Source of the DNA: Rhizobium sp. GN54
Lineage (GTDB): Bacteria > Pseudomonadota > Alphaproteobacteria > Rhizobiales > Rhizobiaceae
Reading direction: 5' to 3'
DNA length: 64,000 bases
Assembly: GCF_021026345.1 (NCBI RefSeq)
Contig: NZ_JAJNCZ010000008.1
Location: forward strand, 124,001 to 188,000
Shown: positions 1 through 8,544 of the stretch, one piece after another
How positions within the stretch are numbered: position 1 is the first letter of the stretch
How the letters are laid out: each line of letters begins with the position of its first letter
The notes under the pieces: model-generated
Told to the model about the DNA's origin: nothing
Database searches by the model: none
What the model saw: the letters and a program-made list of their open reading frames with translations, nothing else
Program-made: the position numbers and the translations under genes

Positions 1-1
1 T

Positions 2-184
2 GGCCCGCTCGGCTTCGAAAAGGTCGCCTACAACGCGCTGGCCTTCCCCGGCCCGGTGGACCCGAACCGGGTGCTGGTCGTCCCCATCGCCGCCGATACG
101 CACGCGCGGCTGAAGGGGGAGATCGGCTGGCGGCCCTACGATGAGGCTGGGGCCGGTCCGGTCGCGTTCGCACAGGCGAGCTGA
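2..184 (+). CDS. GNAT family N-acetyltransferase, C-terminal fragment (cut by window edge)
   Basis: The reading frame is open from the window edge to a TGA and gives 60 residues, beginning GPLGFEKV and containing LAFPGPVDPNRVLVVPI and a closing G-E-I-x-W strand. This resembles the C-terminal part of YhbS-like (COG3153) acetyltransferases, in which a G-F motif is followed by a P-G-P turn and a hydrophobic strand. The family transfers acetyl groups from acetyl-CoA. The acetyl-CoA binding motif would lie upstream and is not visible, so the family call is tentative. It converges on the operon that ends at 302, with a hairpin between them. Confidence 0.5.
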   Translation, partial: GPLGFEKVAYNALAFPGPVDPNRVLVVPIAADTHARLKGEIGWRPYDEAGAGPVAFAQAS

Positions 185-202
185 CGCGGCCTGCTGCGCT
201 CT

Positions 203-250
203 GGAGTCTGTCAGCTTCATACTGAAGCAGTCAGACTCCCGCTTTCTTTG
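203..250 (+). terminator. Hairpin terminator between converging genes
   Basis: GGAGTCTG (203-210) pairs perfectly with CAGACTCC (232-239). An inner GCTTC/GAAGC stem closes a 5-nt loop, with a 3x3 internal loop between the two stems. A T-rich stretch follows on the + strand. It lies in the gap between the acetyltransferase stop and the leftward operon end at 302, so it may serve both directions. Confidence 0.65.
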
Positions 251-301
251 TTATCGTTTGTCTTTTCGGGAAAACCGGATTCCACTTTTCCCTGACAAAT
301 C

Positions 302-2371
302 CTAGCGCCCCTCGCGATACCATGTGGCCGACAGGGCCAGCAGCAGCAGGCCGACGCCGGCGAAGCCGGCGAACAGCGGCAGGCTGTCGATGCCCTTCAG
401 CACCGTCTCGTTGGTCATCCGCAGCGACAGCCGCTGCGGATCGGGTGCGCGCACGGCGCCAGAGACCGGCAGGAGCGGGGGAACGCTGAGGCTGCCCTCG
501 TCGTCGGCCAGCCGGTGGACGATGCCTTTCGTGCTTTCGGCGAGCGGGGCCAGCGTCTCGGTGGTGGAGATCGTCGCCTTGAACTCCGGCGCATCGACGG
601 CGCCGACATGGACGAGTGCAGTCAGGCCCTCGTTCTCGATCTCGTACAGTCCGGTTTCGGTCGTCCTCACCTCGGCCTTGTAGAGGCCGGGGCCGTCCTC
701 GCGCAGGTCGACGGGGCGTGTCTCGCCGGAGGGCAGCTTCATCATCGCCGGCCCGGGCGCGTCCTTGATCGTCTGGCGGGTGATCTCCAGCGTGCGGCCG
801 AAGGCGCGCGCCGTCAGCGCCTCCTCCTCCAGTGCCGGCTCCTGCATCAGCCAGTGGGCGGTGCGCCGGTAGAGCGAGACATGCGGGCCGCCGCCCTCGA
901 AGCCACGCGCCCAGAGCCAGCCCTGGTCGGAGAGCAGCATGGCGACGCGGCCCTTGCCGTAGCGGTTGAGCACCAGCAGCGGATTGCCGTCGGCGCCTTC
1001 CATCACGGTGTTGCCCTGCGGGGGCGCGACGTCGACGGTGCGGAACCAGCGGCCCCAGTGCGGCGGCTCGTCGAGCGCGCCTTCCAGGCCGCGGGTGACC
1101 GGGTGCTTGCGGCCCTGCTCGGACAGCCGCGGGAAGAAGGCCTTCTCGTTCATCACGCCGGTCGGCGTCGCCGGCAGGACCACGGACAACGGCGTATAGG
1201 CGATCGAATCGTTGCCGGCGTGCTCGGGGCCGGCGGCGATCAGGAGCGCGCCGCCGTTTTCGACATACTGGGCGATGTTGTCGTAGTAGAGGATCGGCAG
1301 CACGCCGCGGTGCTGGTAGCGGTCGAAGATGATGAGGTCGAATTCGTTGATCTTATCGACGAAGAGTTCGCGCGTCGGAAAGGCGATCAGCGACAGCTCG
1401 TTGATCGGCGTGCCATCCTGTTTCTCCGGCGGACGCAGAATGGTGAAGTGGACGAGGTCGATCGCCGTGTCCGACTTCAAAAGATTGCGCCAGGCGCGTT
1501 CGCCGGCGTGGGGCTCGCCGGAGACGAGCAGCACGCGCAGGTTCTCGCGGATGCCGTCGATGATATGGACGGCGCGGTTGTTGGCGGTGGTGATCTCGCC
1601 CTCGACCGGATCGACCAGGAACTCCAGCACGTTGTTGCCGCCGCGCGGCACGGTGAAGCGGAAGGGCGTCTCGGTGCCCGGGATTGCGGTCTCCGAGGCG
1701 ATCTCGTTGCCGTTGAGGCGGATCGTCACGCGCGCCGCGGTGCCGGGGCTCACGCCGTCGTCGGTGACGCGGAACTTCAGCTCCTGCGGTTCGCCGACGA
1801 TGCCGAAGCGGGGCGCGTTGAGGACCTCGATGCGCCGGTCGAATTCGTCCTTCCGCCCGGTGATCAGCGCGTGCACGGGCGCATCGAAGCTCGAGAACGC
1901 GGCGGGATCGGGGATATCGTGCACCTGTCCGTCGGTGACGAGGATGGCGCCGCCGACGCGCGAGGGCGGGACGTCGGCAAGGGCCGAGGTCAGCGCGTCG
2001 AACAGGCGGGTGGAGGGCGTGTCGGAATCCGGATCGTCTCCGGCCTCGACGATGCGCGGCTCGATGCGCGGATAGCGGGCCAGCCGCTCCTTGAGCGCGG
2101 TGAGCGCCTCGTCTGTCATTGCGGTGCGCTCGGGATTGTCCTGGCTCTGGCTGCGGTCGACGATCACGGCGACGACGGTGGACAGCGCATCGCGCTGCTC
2201 GTTCATGACGACGGGATTGGCAAGGGCCAGAAGCAGGAGCGCGAAGGCAAGCGCGCGCAGGGGGGCGCCGCGCACGCGCCGCCACAGGGCGAAGACCGCA
2301 AGGACGACGGCGATTGCCGCGAGAGCGCCGATCACAGGCCAGGGGAGGAGCGGGGAAAAGGCGATGTTCAT
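302..2371 (-). CDS. Membrane protein with VWA-like and glutamine-amidotransferase-like domains (last gene of MoxR operon)
   Basis: This is a 689-residue membrane protein. Two hydrophobic segments lie near residues 10-50, a VWA-like strand (VVAVIVDRSQSQDN) near 65-80, a beta-sandwich-like middle, a GATase-like Rossmann segment (GGALLIAAGPEHAG) near 375-390, and a C-terminal membrane helix just before WYREGR. It is the usual last member of the alphaproteobacterial MoxR-DUF58-DUF4159 operons, thought to act in envelope assembly or metal-dependent folding; its exact function is not established. Its start abuts the stop of the gene before it, indicating translational coupling. The D-x-S-x-S of the VWA metal site is partly present (DRSQS). 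No catalytic cysteine triad was recognised in the GATase-like part. Confidence 0.85.
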   Translation of the reverse strand: MNIAFSPLLPWPVIGALAAIAVVLAVFALWRRVRGAPLRALAFALLLLALANPVVMNEQRDALSTVVAVIVDRSQSQDNPERTAMTDEALTALKERLARYPRIEPRIVEAGDDPDSDTPSTRLFDALTSALADVPPSRVGGAILVTDGQVHDIPDPAAFSSFDAPVHALITGRKDEFDRRIEVLNAPRFGIVGEPQELKFRVTDDGVSPGTAARVTIRLNGNEIASETAIPGTETPFRFTVPRGGNNVLEFLVDPVEGEITTANNRAVHIIDGIRENLRVLLVSGEPHAGERAWRNLLKSDTAIDLVHFTILRPPEKQDGTPINELSLIAFPTRELFVDKINEFDLIIFDRYQHRGVLPILYYDNIAQYVENGGALLIAAGPEHAGNDSIAYTPLSVVLPATPTGVMNEKAFFPRLSEQGRKHPVTRGLEGALDEPPHWGRWFRTVDVAPPQGNTVMEGADGNPLLVLNRYGKGRVAMLLSDQGWLWARGFEGGGPHVSLYRRTAHWLMQEPALEEEALTARAFGRTLEITRQTIKDAPGPAMMKLPSGETRPVDLREDGPGLYKAEVRTTETGLYEIENEGLTALVHVGAVDAPEFKATISTTETLAPLAESTKGIVHRLADDEGSLSVPPLLPVSGAVRAPDPQRLSLRMTNETVLKGIDSLPLFAGFAGVGLLLLALSATWYREGR

Positions 2372-5185
2372 CTACTGGCCGAGCCTTTCGAGAAGCGCGG
2401 GAACATGGACCTGGTCCGCCTTGTAGTTGCCGGTCAGCATGTACATCATGATGTTGACGCCCGAGCGGAACGCATGCTCGCGCTGGACCTCGTCCGGCGG
2501 AACGGTCGGCAGCAGCGCCATGCCGTTGGCGTCGATCGCCCAGGCCCCGGCGAAGTCGTTGCCGGTGATCATGATCGGCGTCACGCCGTCGCCGGAACGG
2601 GCGGGGCGGTTCGGGTCCTGCTGCTGGTCGAGTTCGGCCTCGACCCAGAGCGGGCTTCCGTTGAAGCGGCCGGGGAAATTCGTCAAAAGATAGAACGACT
2701 TGGTCAGGACGTGTTCCGGCGGAACGGGTTCCAGCGGCGGAATGTCGAGATTGGCCAGGATATCGCGCAGGCGCTGGGTGTTGGGGCTGGTGTCGCCGCT
2801 GTCCAGCGAGGAGAACTGGTCGCGCGTGTCGAACAGGACGGTGCCGCCGTTGCGCATATAGGCGTCGATGCGGCTGATCGTGGCCGGGCTCGGCATCTCG
2901 GCGGATGCGCTCACCGGCCAGTAGAGCAGCGGAAAGACGGCGAGTTCGTCCTTGGAAATGTCGACGGGCACCGGCGCGCCGGGCTCGAGCGTGGTGCGGT
3001 AGGTCAGGAACTCGGTCAGCCCCGCCAGCCCGCGCTCGGAGACGCGGTCCACCTCCGCCTCGCCGGTGACGACATAGGCGAGGTGGGTGGTGTCCATCCG
3101 GTCGAGCAGTGCGGCGTCGTCCGGCCGCGTGTCGTCGGCAAATGCCGGGGCCGGCGCCAGCGTGGCGAGCGCCAGGCCGAGGCCGAGGGCGAGCGCAAGG
3201 GCGGTGGCGCCGCGCGTGACGGCAGGCCGGAAGCGGCGCGCAAAGGCGCCGCCCATGACGAGCACGATCAGGCAATCGGCGAGCAGCAGCAGCGCCGCGA
3301 TCAGGAACAGCGTCGGCTTCAGCGACTGCGCGACCTGGCCGATCAGGCTTTCGCGGGCGACGGTGGGGGCGTCGGCCGAGGGCAGCGGCGCGAGGCTTGT
3401 TCCCGCCGGAAACAGGTTGTGGGCCAGAAAGCCATCCTGCGAGCCGTAGAGGCCCGGAGGATTGTCGGCGGTGGCTGGGACCGCGCCGGCGGCGGCCGGG
3501 TCGAGCGGCTTGGCTTCCCCGGTATCGGTCGAAAGCGTGCCCGTGGCCGTGAGCAGCCGGAAGGGCGGCAGGTGCTGGCCCTGCGTCTCGCCGGTGGCGG
3601 CGACGCCGCCACCGCGCGACAGCTGCACGCTGCGGCGGAGCATCTCGACGAAATCGCCTGATAGCGGCAGGTTGGACCAGCCGGTCTCGGCGCTGACGTG
3701 GAAGAGCACGATGCGGCCGGCGCCGACCTTGCCGGTGGTCACGAGCGGCGTGCCGTCGGCGAGGCTCGCCCAGGTGCGCTCCGGCAGGTCGGGGGTCGGC
3801 TCGGCCAAGACCTGCCGCTTGACGAGGACGTCGCCCGCGCGCGGCATGCCGGCAAAGGGGCTGGTCGGCGGATAGTCGGCGAGCGGCTGCGGCTCGGACC
3901 AGGACAGGGCCCCGTCGAGCGCGCGCTCGCCCTTGCGCAGCACCACCGGCACCAGCGGGTCGTCGGCGGGGGCGGCGGCCAGGCGCGGGCCGGCGAAGCG
4001 GATCAGCATGCCTCCGGCCTCGAGCCAGCGCTGCAGCGGCGCATAGGTCTCCTCCGGCAGGCGGCCGACATCGGCCATGATCATCACGGAGGGGCGCTGC
4101 TCCAGCAGTTCGGGAATGCCGGCGGCAAGGTCGGCGACGTTGGGCCGGACGAGATCGGAGAAGGGCGCCAATGCCTGCTCGATATAGTGCAGCGAGGACA
4201 GCAGCGGCTGGCTGGCGTCATGCGTCTCGCCGGTGAGCAGGGCCACGCGGCGGCGGCGGAAGCCGTCGTCCAGCATGTAGGTGCCGCCGGCGGTCGCAAG
4301 GCCGTCGATCGTCACCTGGGCGAAGTCGTTGCGCAGTTCGAAGGGGGCGGCGATGCTGCCGGCGCCGGTTGCTTCGCCGGCGGCGAAGGTCAGGGTGCCG
4401 TTGGCGATCGCCCGGCCGCGGGTGTCGTGCGCGGTCAGCGCCAGCGTGCGCGCCTCGCCGGCGGCAAGGCGGCTGGCAGTCACGTCCATCGTCTCGGCGT
4501 CGTTGTTGGCGTCGGTCAGCGCGACCGTGCTGCGGCCGTCGCCCTCGACGAGGCGCAACTGCGCCGGCTGCAGCTCCTGCAGTGCGGGGACCGTGCCGTC
4601 GTCGTCGCTGCCGGCGATGCCGTCGGAGAGGAAGGCGAGCGTGCCGGGCGGGGTGCCGGCCAGCGCCGTCCGCAGCGCGGCGACCGCCTGCTCGCGATGG
4701 GCGGGCAGGGGGCGCGGCTGGGCGGCGGCAAGCCGCGTGCGGGCAGTCGCCGCATCGGTGGGTACGGCATCGTGCTGGCGGTCGACGGTGAAGACCACGG
4801 AGATCGGCAGGTCGCGCGCCTCGGCGTCGTCGATCATGGCATTTGCCGTGTCGACGCGGCGCTGCCAGTCGCCGGCTGCCGCCCAGCTGTTGTCGATCAC
4901 CAGCACCAGCGGGCCGGAGGCCACGAGCGTGTTCTCGCGCGGATTGAGCACGGGATCGGCGATCGCGAGGATCACGGCGGCCGCCATCAGCATGCGCAGC
5001 AGCGTCAGCCACCAGGGGCTGCGCGCTGGCGTCTCCTCGCGCTTGAGGATCGAGGCGAGGATGCGGAAGGGCGGAAAGGCCTCGACGACGGGCTTCGGCG
5101 GCGTCAGCCGCAAGAGCCACCAGATCGCCGGCAGCACGACCAGGGCTGCGAGCACGGCGGGATAGGCGAAGGCAAGGCCGCTCAT
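2372..5185 (-). CDS. DUF4159 domain protein with BatA-type N-terminus
   Basis: This is a 937-residue protein. Residues 1-80 are a BatA/aerotolerance N-terminal segment with two membrane helices (AYPAVLAALVVLPAIWWLL and a second near 58-78). A VWA-like region follows (VLVIDNSWAAAGDWQ), then a GATase-like middle (GGMLIRFAGPRLA). A membrane helix near 650 precedes the C-terminal DUF4159 domain at about 700-937 (YMRNGGTVLFDTRDQFSS). The N-terminal and DUF4159 parts are typical of the same polypeptide in rhizobia. The VWA metal-binding serines are largely lost (DNSWAAA), so that domain may not bind metal. It overlaps the upstream DUF58 gene by 4 nt and is directly followed by the next gene. Confidence 0.88.
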   Translation of the reverse strand: MSGLAFAYPAVLAALVVLPAIWWLLRLTPPKPVVEAFPPFRILASILKREETPARSPWWLTLLRMLMAAAVILAIADPVLNPRENTLVASGPLVLVIDNSWAAAGDWQRRVDTANAMIDDAEARDLPISVVFTVDRQHDAVPTDAATARTRLAAAQPRPLPAHREQAVAALRTALAGTPPGTLAFLSDGIAGSDDDGTVPALQELQPAQLRLVEGDGRSTVALTDANNDAETMDVTASRLAAGEARTLALTAHDTRGRAIANGTLTFAAGEATGAGSIAAPFELRNDFAQVTIDGLATAGGTYMLDDGFRRRRVALLTGETHDASQPLLSSLHYIEQALAPFSDLVRPNVADLAAGIPELLEQRPSVMIMADVGRLPEETYAPLQRWLEAGGMLIRFAGPRLAAAPADDPLVPVVLRKGERALDGALSWSEPQPLADYPPTSPFAGMPRAGDVLVKRQVLAEPTPDLPERTWASLADGTPLVTTGKVGAGRIVLFHVSAETGWSNLPLSGDFVEMLRRSVQLSRGGGVAATGETQGQHLPPFRLLTATGTLSTDTGEAKPLDPAAAGAVPATADNPPGLYGSQDGFLAHNLFPAGTSLAPLPSADAPTVARESLIGQVAQSLKPTLFLIAALLLLADCLIVLVMGGAFARRFRPAVTRGATALALALGLGLALATLAPAPAFADDTRPDDAALLDRMDTTHLAYVVTGEAEVDRVSERGLAGLTEFLTYRTTLEPGAPVPVDISKDELAVFPLLYWPVSASAEMPSPATISRIDAYMRNGGTVLFDTRDQFSSLDSGDTSPNTQRLRDILANLDIPPLEPVPPEHVLTKSFYLLTNFPGRFNGSPLWVEAELDQQQDPNRPARSGDGVTPIMITGNDFAGAWAIDANGMALLPTVPPDEVQREHAFRSGVNIMMYMLTGNYKADQVHVPALLERLGQ

Positions 5186-6102
5186 CGGCGATCTCCGGCC
5201 ATCTTCGGCGCCGGCATGCCGGAGAGGTACATGTGGACGGCGACCAGGGCCTCCGAGGCGAGATGGTCGGTGCGGTGGGCGACGAAGCTCCAGCCGAGAT
5301 GGCGCAGGCTGTCGGCAAGTGCGGCCCGGCGGGCCTGGTAGGCGCGGGTGTAGTCCTCCCGCAGCGTCTCGGCGCGGCCTGCCGTCAGCTTCTGGCCGGT
5401 CTCGGGGTCGGTGAATTCGGTGCGCCCGGCATAGGGGAAGGTGTCCTCGGCGGGATCGGCGACCTCGACCACATGGCCGCGCAGGCCGCGCCGGGCGAGC
5501 GGAGCGAGGCGCTCCATGATCGCATCCGGCGCGTCGAGGAAATCGCCGATCAGGACGATGTCGCTGGAGCCGCGGATCATGTCGGTTCGCGGCAGGCCGT
5601 CGGTGAGCGGGCTATGGGCGATGGCGGTCGCGAGCCTTTCTGCGGCATTGCGTGCGGCGATCGGCTCCATCACGCCGGGGCAGCCGATGCGTTCGCCGGA
5701 GCGGGCCAGGATCTCCGCCAGCGCCAGCATGACGACGAGCGCACGGCTTTCCTTCGAGACGGCGCCGAGCTGCGACTTGAACATCATCGACGGCGACAGG
5801 TCGGCCCAGAGCCAGATCGTGTGGGCTGCCTCCCATTCGCGGTCGCGCACATAGGTGTGGTCGTCGCGGGCAGAGCGGCGCCAGTCGATGCGCGACAGGC
5901 TCTCGCCGTCGACATAGGGGCGGAACTGCCAGAAATTCTCGCCGATGCCGCGCTTGCGGCGGCCGTGCCAGCCGGCGATCACGGTGTTGGCGAGGCGACG
6001 GGCCTCGACCAGGCAATCGGGGATCAGCGCTGCGCGCGCCTGCGCCCGGGAAAGCACTTCGGCCGACGGTGTACGCTCGACGATGGTTCCGATGGCGGCC
6101 AT
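5182..6102 (-). CDS. DUF58 domain-containing protein
   Basis: This is a 306-residue soluble protein with the DUF58 signature KRGIGENFWQFRPYVDGES followed by IDWRRSARDD near residues 50-80. A VWA-like fold continues after it (IWLWADLSPSM). DUF58 proteins accompany MoxR AAA ATPases and are regarded as their VWA-type partners. It sits between the MoxR gene (13-nt gap) and the DUF4159 gene (ATGA overlap), so the three are almost certainly one transcript. Length and motif agree with the family. Confidence 0.93.
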   Translation of the reverse strand: MAAIGTIVERTPSAEVLSRAQARAALIPDCLVEARRLANTVIAGWHGRRKRGIGENFWQFRPYVDGESLSRIDWRRSARDDHTYVRDREWEAAHTIWLWADLSPSMMFKSQLGAVSKESRALVVMLALAEILARSGERIGCPGVMEPIAARNAAERLATAIAHSPLTDGLPRTDMIRGSSDIVLIGDFLDAPDAIMERLAPLARRGLRGHVVEVADPAEDTFPYAGRTEFTDPETGQKLTAGRAETLREDYTRAYQARRAALADSLRHLGWSFVAHRTDHLASEALVAVHMYLSGMPAPKMAGDRR

Positions 6103-6115
6103 TCAGCGCCTCCCG

Positions 6116-7129
6116 TCAGCCGCGGGCCTGCCGGACGAGCGAGGCGATCACGTCGCGCACCGATATGCCCTCGGCGCGGGCGGCGAAGGTCAGCGCCATG
6201 CGGTGCTGCAGCACCGGCTCGGCGAGCGCCAGAACGTCGTCGACCGAGGGCGCGAGACGGCCCTCGTAGAGGGCGCGGGCGCGGGCGCAGAGCATCAGCG
6301 CCTGGCCGGCGCGCGGGCCGGGACCCCAGGCGACCTGCTTGTCGGTTTCGGCATTGCCGTGGCCCGGGCGGGCGGAACGGACGAGCGCGAGGATCGCGTC
6401 GAGCACTGTCTCGCCGACCGGCATCTGGCGGATCAGCGTCTGGATCTCCTGCAGGCGGTCGGCGGTCAACGCCTGGCCGGCCTCGGCCTCGGCCAGGCCG
6501 GTCGTCTCCAGGAGGATCCGGCGCTCGGCGACGAGGTCGGGATAGTGAACGTCGACCTGCAGCAGGAAGCGGTCGAGCTGCGCTTCGGGCAGGGGATAGG
6601 TGCCCTCCTGCTCCAGCGGGTTCTGGGTGGCGAGCACGTGGAAGGGGCGGGGCAGGTCGTTGGCGCGGCCGGCGACGGTCACGTGGTATTCCTGCATCGC
6701 CTGCAGCAGCGCCGACTGGGTGCGCGGCGAGGCGCGGTTGATCTCGTCGGCCATCAGGAGTTGGGTGAAGATCGGGCCGGGGACGAAGCGGAAGGAGCGC
6801 TTGCCGTTCTCGTCCTGGTCCATCACTTCCGAGCCGAGGATGTCGGACGGCATCAGGTCGGGGGTGAACTGGATGCGGCTGGAATTCAGGCCGAGCACGG
6901 TGCCGAGGGTGGAGACCAGCTTGGTCTTGGCAAGGCCCGGCACGCCGACCAGCAGCGCATGGCCGCCGGAGAGAACGGCCAGCATCGTCTGCTCGACGAC
7001 GCTTTCCTGTCCGAAGATGACCTTGCCGACCTCCTGGCGTACCCTTGCGATGTCGGCCAGGGCGCGCTCGGCGGCTGCGACCACGGCCTTTTCGTCGAGA
7101 GCTGCCTCGGAGGATGTCATAACGCCCAT
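6116..7129 (-). CDS. MoxR family AAA+ ATPase
   Basis: This is a 337-residue AAA+ ATPase of the MoxR class. Walker A reads GVPGLAKTKL near residue 60, Walker B reads LLMADEINRASPRTQSALL near 125, and sensor 1 is ATQNPLEQEG. MoxR ATPases act as chaperone-like maturation factors with VWA partners, here encoded immediately downstream. The start at 7129 has GGAG six bases upstream; an in-frame ATG nine bases later is the alternative. It is the first gene of the four-gene operon and is divergent from the DUF1285 gene, so the operon promoter should lie in 7130-7291. Confidence 0.95.
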   Translation of the reverse strand: MGVMTSSEAALDEKAVVAAAERALADIARVRQEVGKVIFGQESVVEQTMLAVLSGGHALLVGVPGLAKTKLVSTLGTVLGLNSSRIQFTPDLMPSDILGSEVMDQDENGKRSFRFVPGPIFTQLLMADEINRASPRTQSALLQAMQEYHVTVAGRANDLPRPFHVLATQNPLEQEGTYPLPEAQLDRFLLQVDVHYPDLVAERRILLETTGLAEAEAGQALTADRLQEIQTLIRQMPVGETVLDAILALVRSARPGHGNAETDKQVAWGPGPRAGQALMLCARARALYEGRLAPSVDDVLALAEPVLQHRMALTFAARAEGISVRDVIASLVRQARG

Positions 7130-7291
7130 GGTCGTCTCCAGAATACCGGGTTACGCCTTCCGTCGGGCCGAAGCTGCTGTCGCTCCAACGGTCGATTGTT
7201 GAGCTTATCGGCTCACCTGCTGCTGACAAGCCATGTCGAAATGACTATCTCGTCACAAGTGCTTGAAATAGGAGCCAACCGGGACGGAACA

Positions 7292-7915
7292 ATGGCGAAG
7301 GGCGATATTCAGGCCTCGGGCGACGCGGCCGGACTGGCGGCGCTGATTGCGCGCGCGGCCGCCGACAAAGGCGACCAAAACCGCGGCCTGCCGCCCGTGG
7401 AGAAGTGGAATCCTCCCGATTGCGGCGACATCGACATGGAGATCAAGGCCGACGGCACGTGGTTCTACATGGGCACGCCGATCGGCAGGGCGCCGCTGGT
7501 GCGGCTGTTTTCCACGGTGTTGCGGCGGGAGGAGGACGGCAGGACCTGTCTCGTAACACCTGTGGAAAAGGTCGGCATCCGCGTCATCGATGCGCCGTTC
7601 GTCGCCGTCGAGATGGAAGCGGTCGGCGAAGGAGAGACTCAGGTGCTGACGTTTCGCACCAATGTCGGCGACGTCGTGGAGGCCGGAACCGACCATCCGC
7701 TGCGGTTCGTCGTCCACGGCGATAACAAAGAATTGAAGCCCTACCTGCATGTCCGCGGCCGGCTGGAAGCGCTCGTTTCGCGGCCGGTCATGTACGACAT
7801 CGTGGCGCTCGGCGAGACGATCGCGGTCGAGGGGACGGAGATGTTCGCGGTGCGCTCGGGCGGCGTCGTGTTTCCGGTCATGCCGGCGGCGGAGCTGGAA
7901 GCGCTGATTCGATGA
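7292..7915 (+). CDS. DUF1285 domain-containing protein
   Basis: This is a 207-residue protein. The family hallmark PVEKWNPPDCGDIDMEIKAD is near residue 35, followed by GTWFYMGTPIGR and VRLFSTVLRREEDG. DUF1285 proteins are conserved in alpha- and gammaproteobacteria with an undefined role. The ATG at 7292 follows GGGACGGA; the frame stays open far upstream but without homology there. Its last codons overlap the next start (ATGA), so it is coupled to the CoA pyrophosphatase gene and cca in a three-gene unit. Confidence 0.92.
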   Translation: MAKGDIQASGDAAGLAALIARAAADKGDQNRGLPPVEKWNPPDCGDIDMEIKADGTWFYMGTPIGRAPLVRLFSTVLRREEDGRTCLVTPVEKVGIRVIDAPFVAVEMEAVGEGETQVLTFRTNVGDVVEAGTDHPLRFVVHGDNKELKPYLHVRGRLEALVSRPVMYDIVALGETIAVEGTEMFAVRSGGVVFPVMPAAELEALIR

Positions 7916-8544
7916 GTTTCCCCCTCTACAGCGCGACAGAATTCCGCCGCCGCGCCATCGAGCAGTCGCGGACGATCACAGCCGACAGCTGGCGCGAGAG
8001 CGGCGACGCCAGGATGAACCCGGGGACGGTCGCCCATGTGCAGGAGATGACGCTGAAGGACGCGGCCGTGCTGGTTGCCGCCGTGGACGAGGGCGACGAT
8101 GCGCGCCTGATCTTCACGCAGCGCACCGCGACGCTGCGCAAGCATTCCGGCCAGATCGCCTTTCCGGGCGGGGCGGTCGACGAGGACGACCACGACGTCG
8201 AGGCGGCCGCCGCGCGCGAGGCGGAAGAGGAGATCGGGCTCGATCGCCGGCTGATAGAGACGGTCGGACGCCTGCCGGACTACATGGCGCTCTCCGGCTT
8301 CCGCATCACGCCGGTGCTGGCGGTGGTGCAGCCGGGTTTCTCGCTGACGCTCAACCCGGTCGAGGTCGACGACGTGTTCGAGGTGCCGCTGTCGTTTTTG
8401 ATGGACCCCGCCAACCACGAGACGGGAAGCGGCGTCTGGCTCGGCGGCGAGCGTCATTATTACCGCATGCCCTATGAGGGGCGGAACATCTGGGGCATCA
8501 CCGCGGGCATCGTCCGGGTGATCTATGAAAGGCTCTACGCATGA
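7912..8544 (+). CDS. CoA pyrophosphatase (NUDIX hydrolase)
   Basis: This is a 210-residue NUDIX protein. The segment QRTATLRKHSGQIAFPGG is the upstream motif that distinguishes CoA/acyl-CoA diphosphatases, and it runs into the Nudix box with the helix REAEEEIG. The predicted reaction is cleavage of CoA to 4'-phosphopantetheine and 3',5'-ADP. It overlaps both neighbours by 4 nt, so the DUF1285-NUDIX-cca unit is translationally coupled. Confidence 0.93.
   Translation: MSFPLYSATEFRRRAIEQSRTITADSWRESGDARMNPGTVAHVQEMTLKDAAVLVAAVDEGDDARLIFTQRTATLRKHSGQIAFPGGAVDEDDHDVEAAAAREAEEEIGLDRRLIETVGRLPDYMALSGFRITPVLAVVQPGFSLTLNPVEVDDVFEVPLSFLMDPANHETGSGVWLGGERHYYRMPYEGRNIWGITAGIVRVIYERLYA

Noticed and set aside
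515-3661. Very long + strand reading frame (1048 codons)
   Set aside because: It is antisense to two conserved MoxR-operon genes, rich in Arg/Gly/Asp/Gln as expected for an opposite frame of high-GC DNA, and has no recognisable domain.
5945-7291. Upstream extension of the DUF1285 reading frame
   Set aside because: It is antisense to the MoxR and DUF58 genes; family homology and a ribosome site mark the start at 7292.
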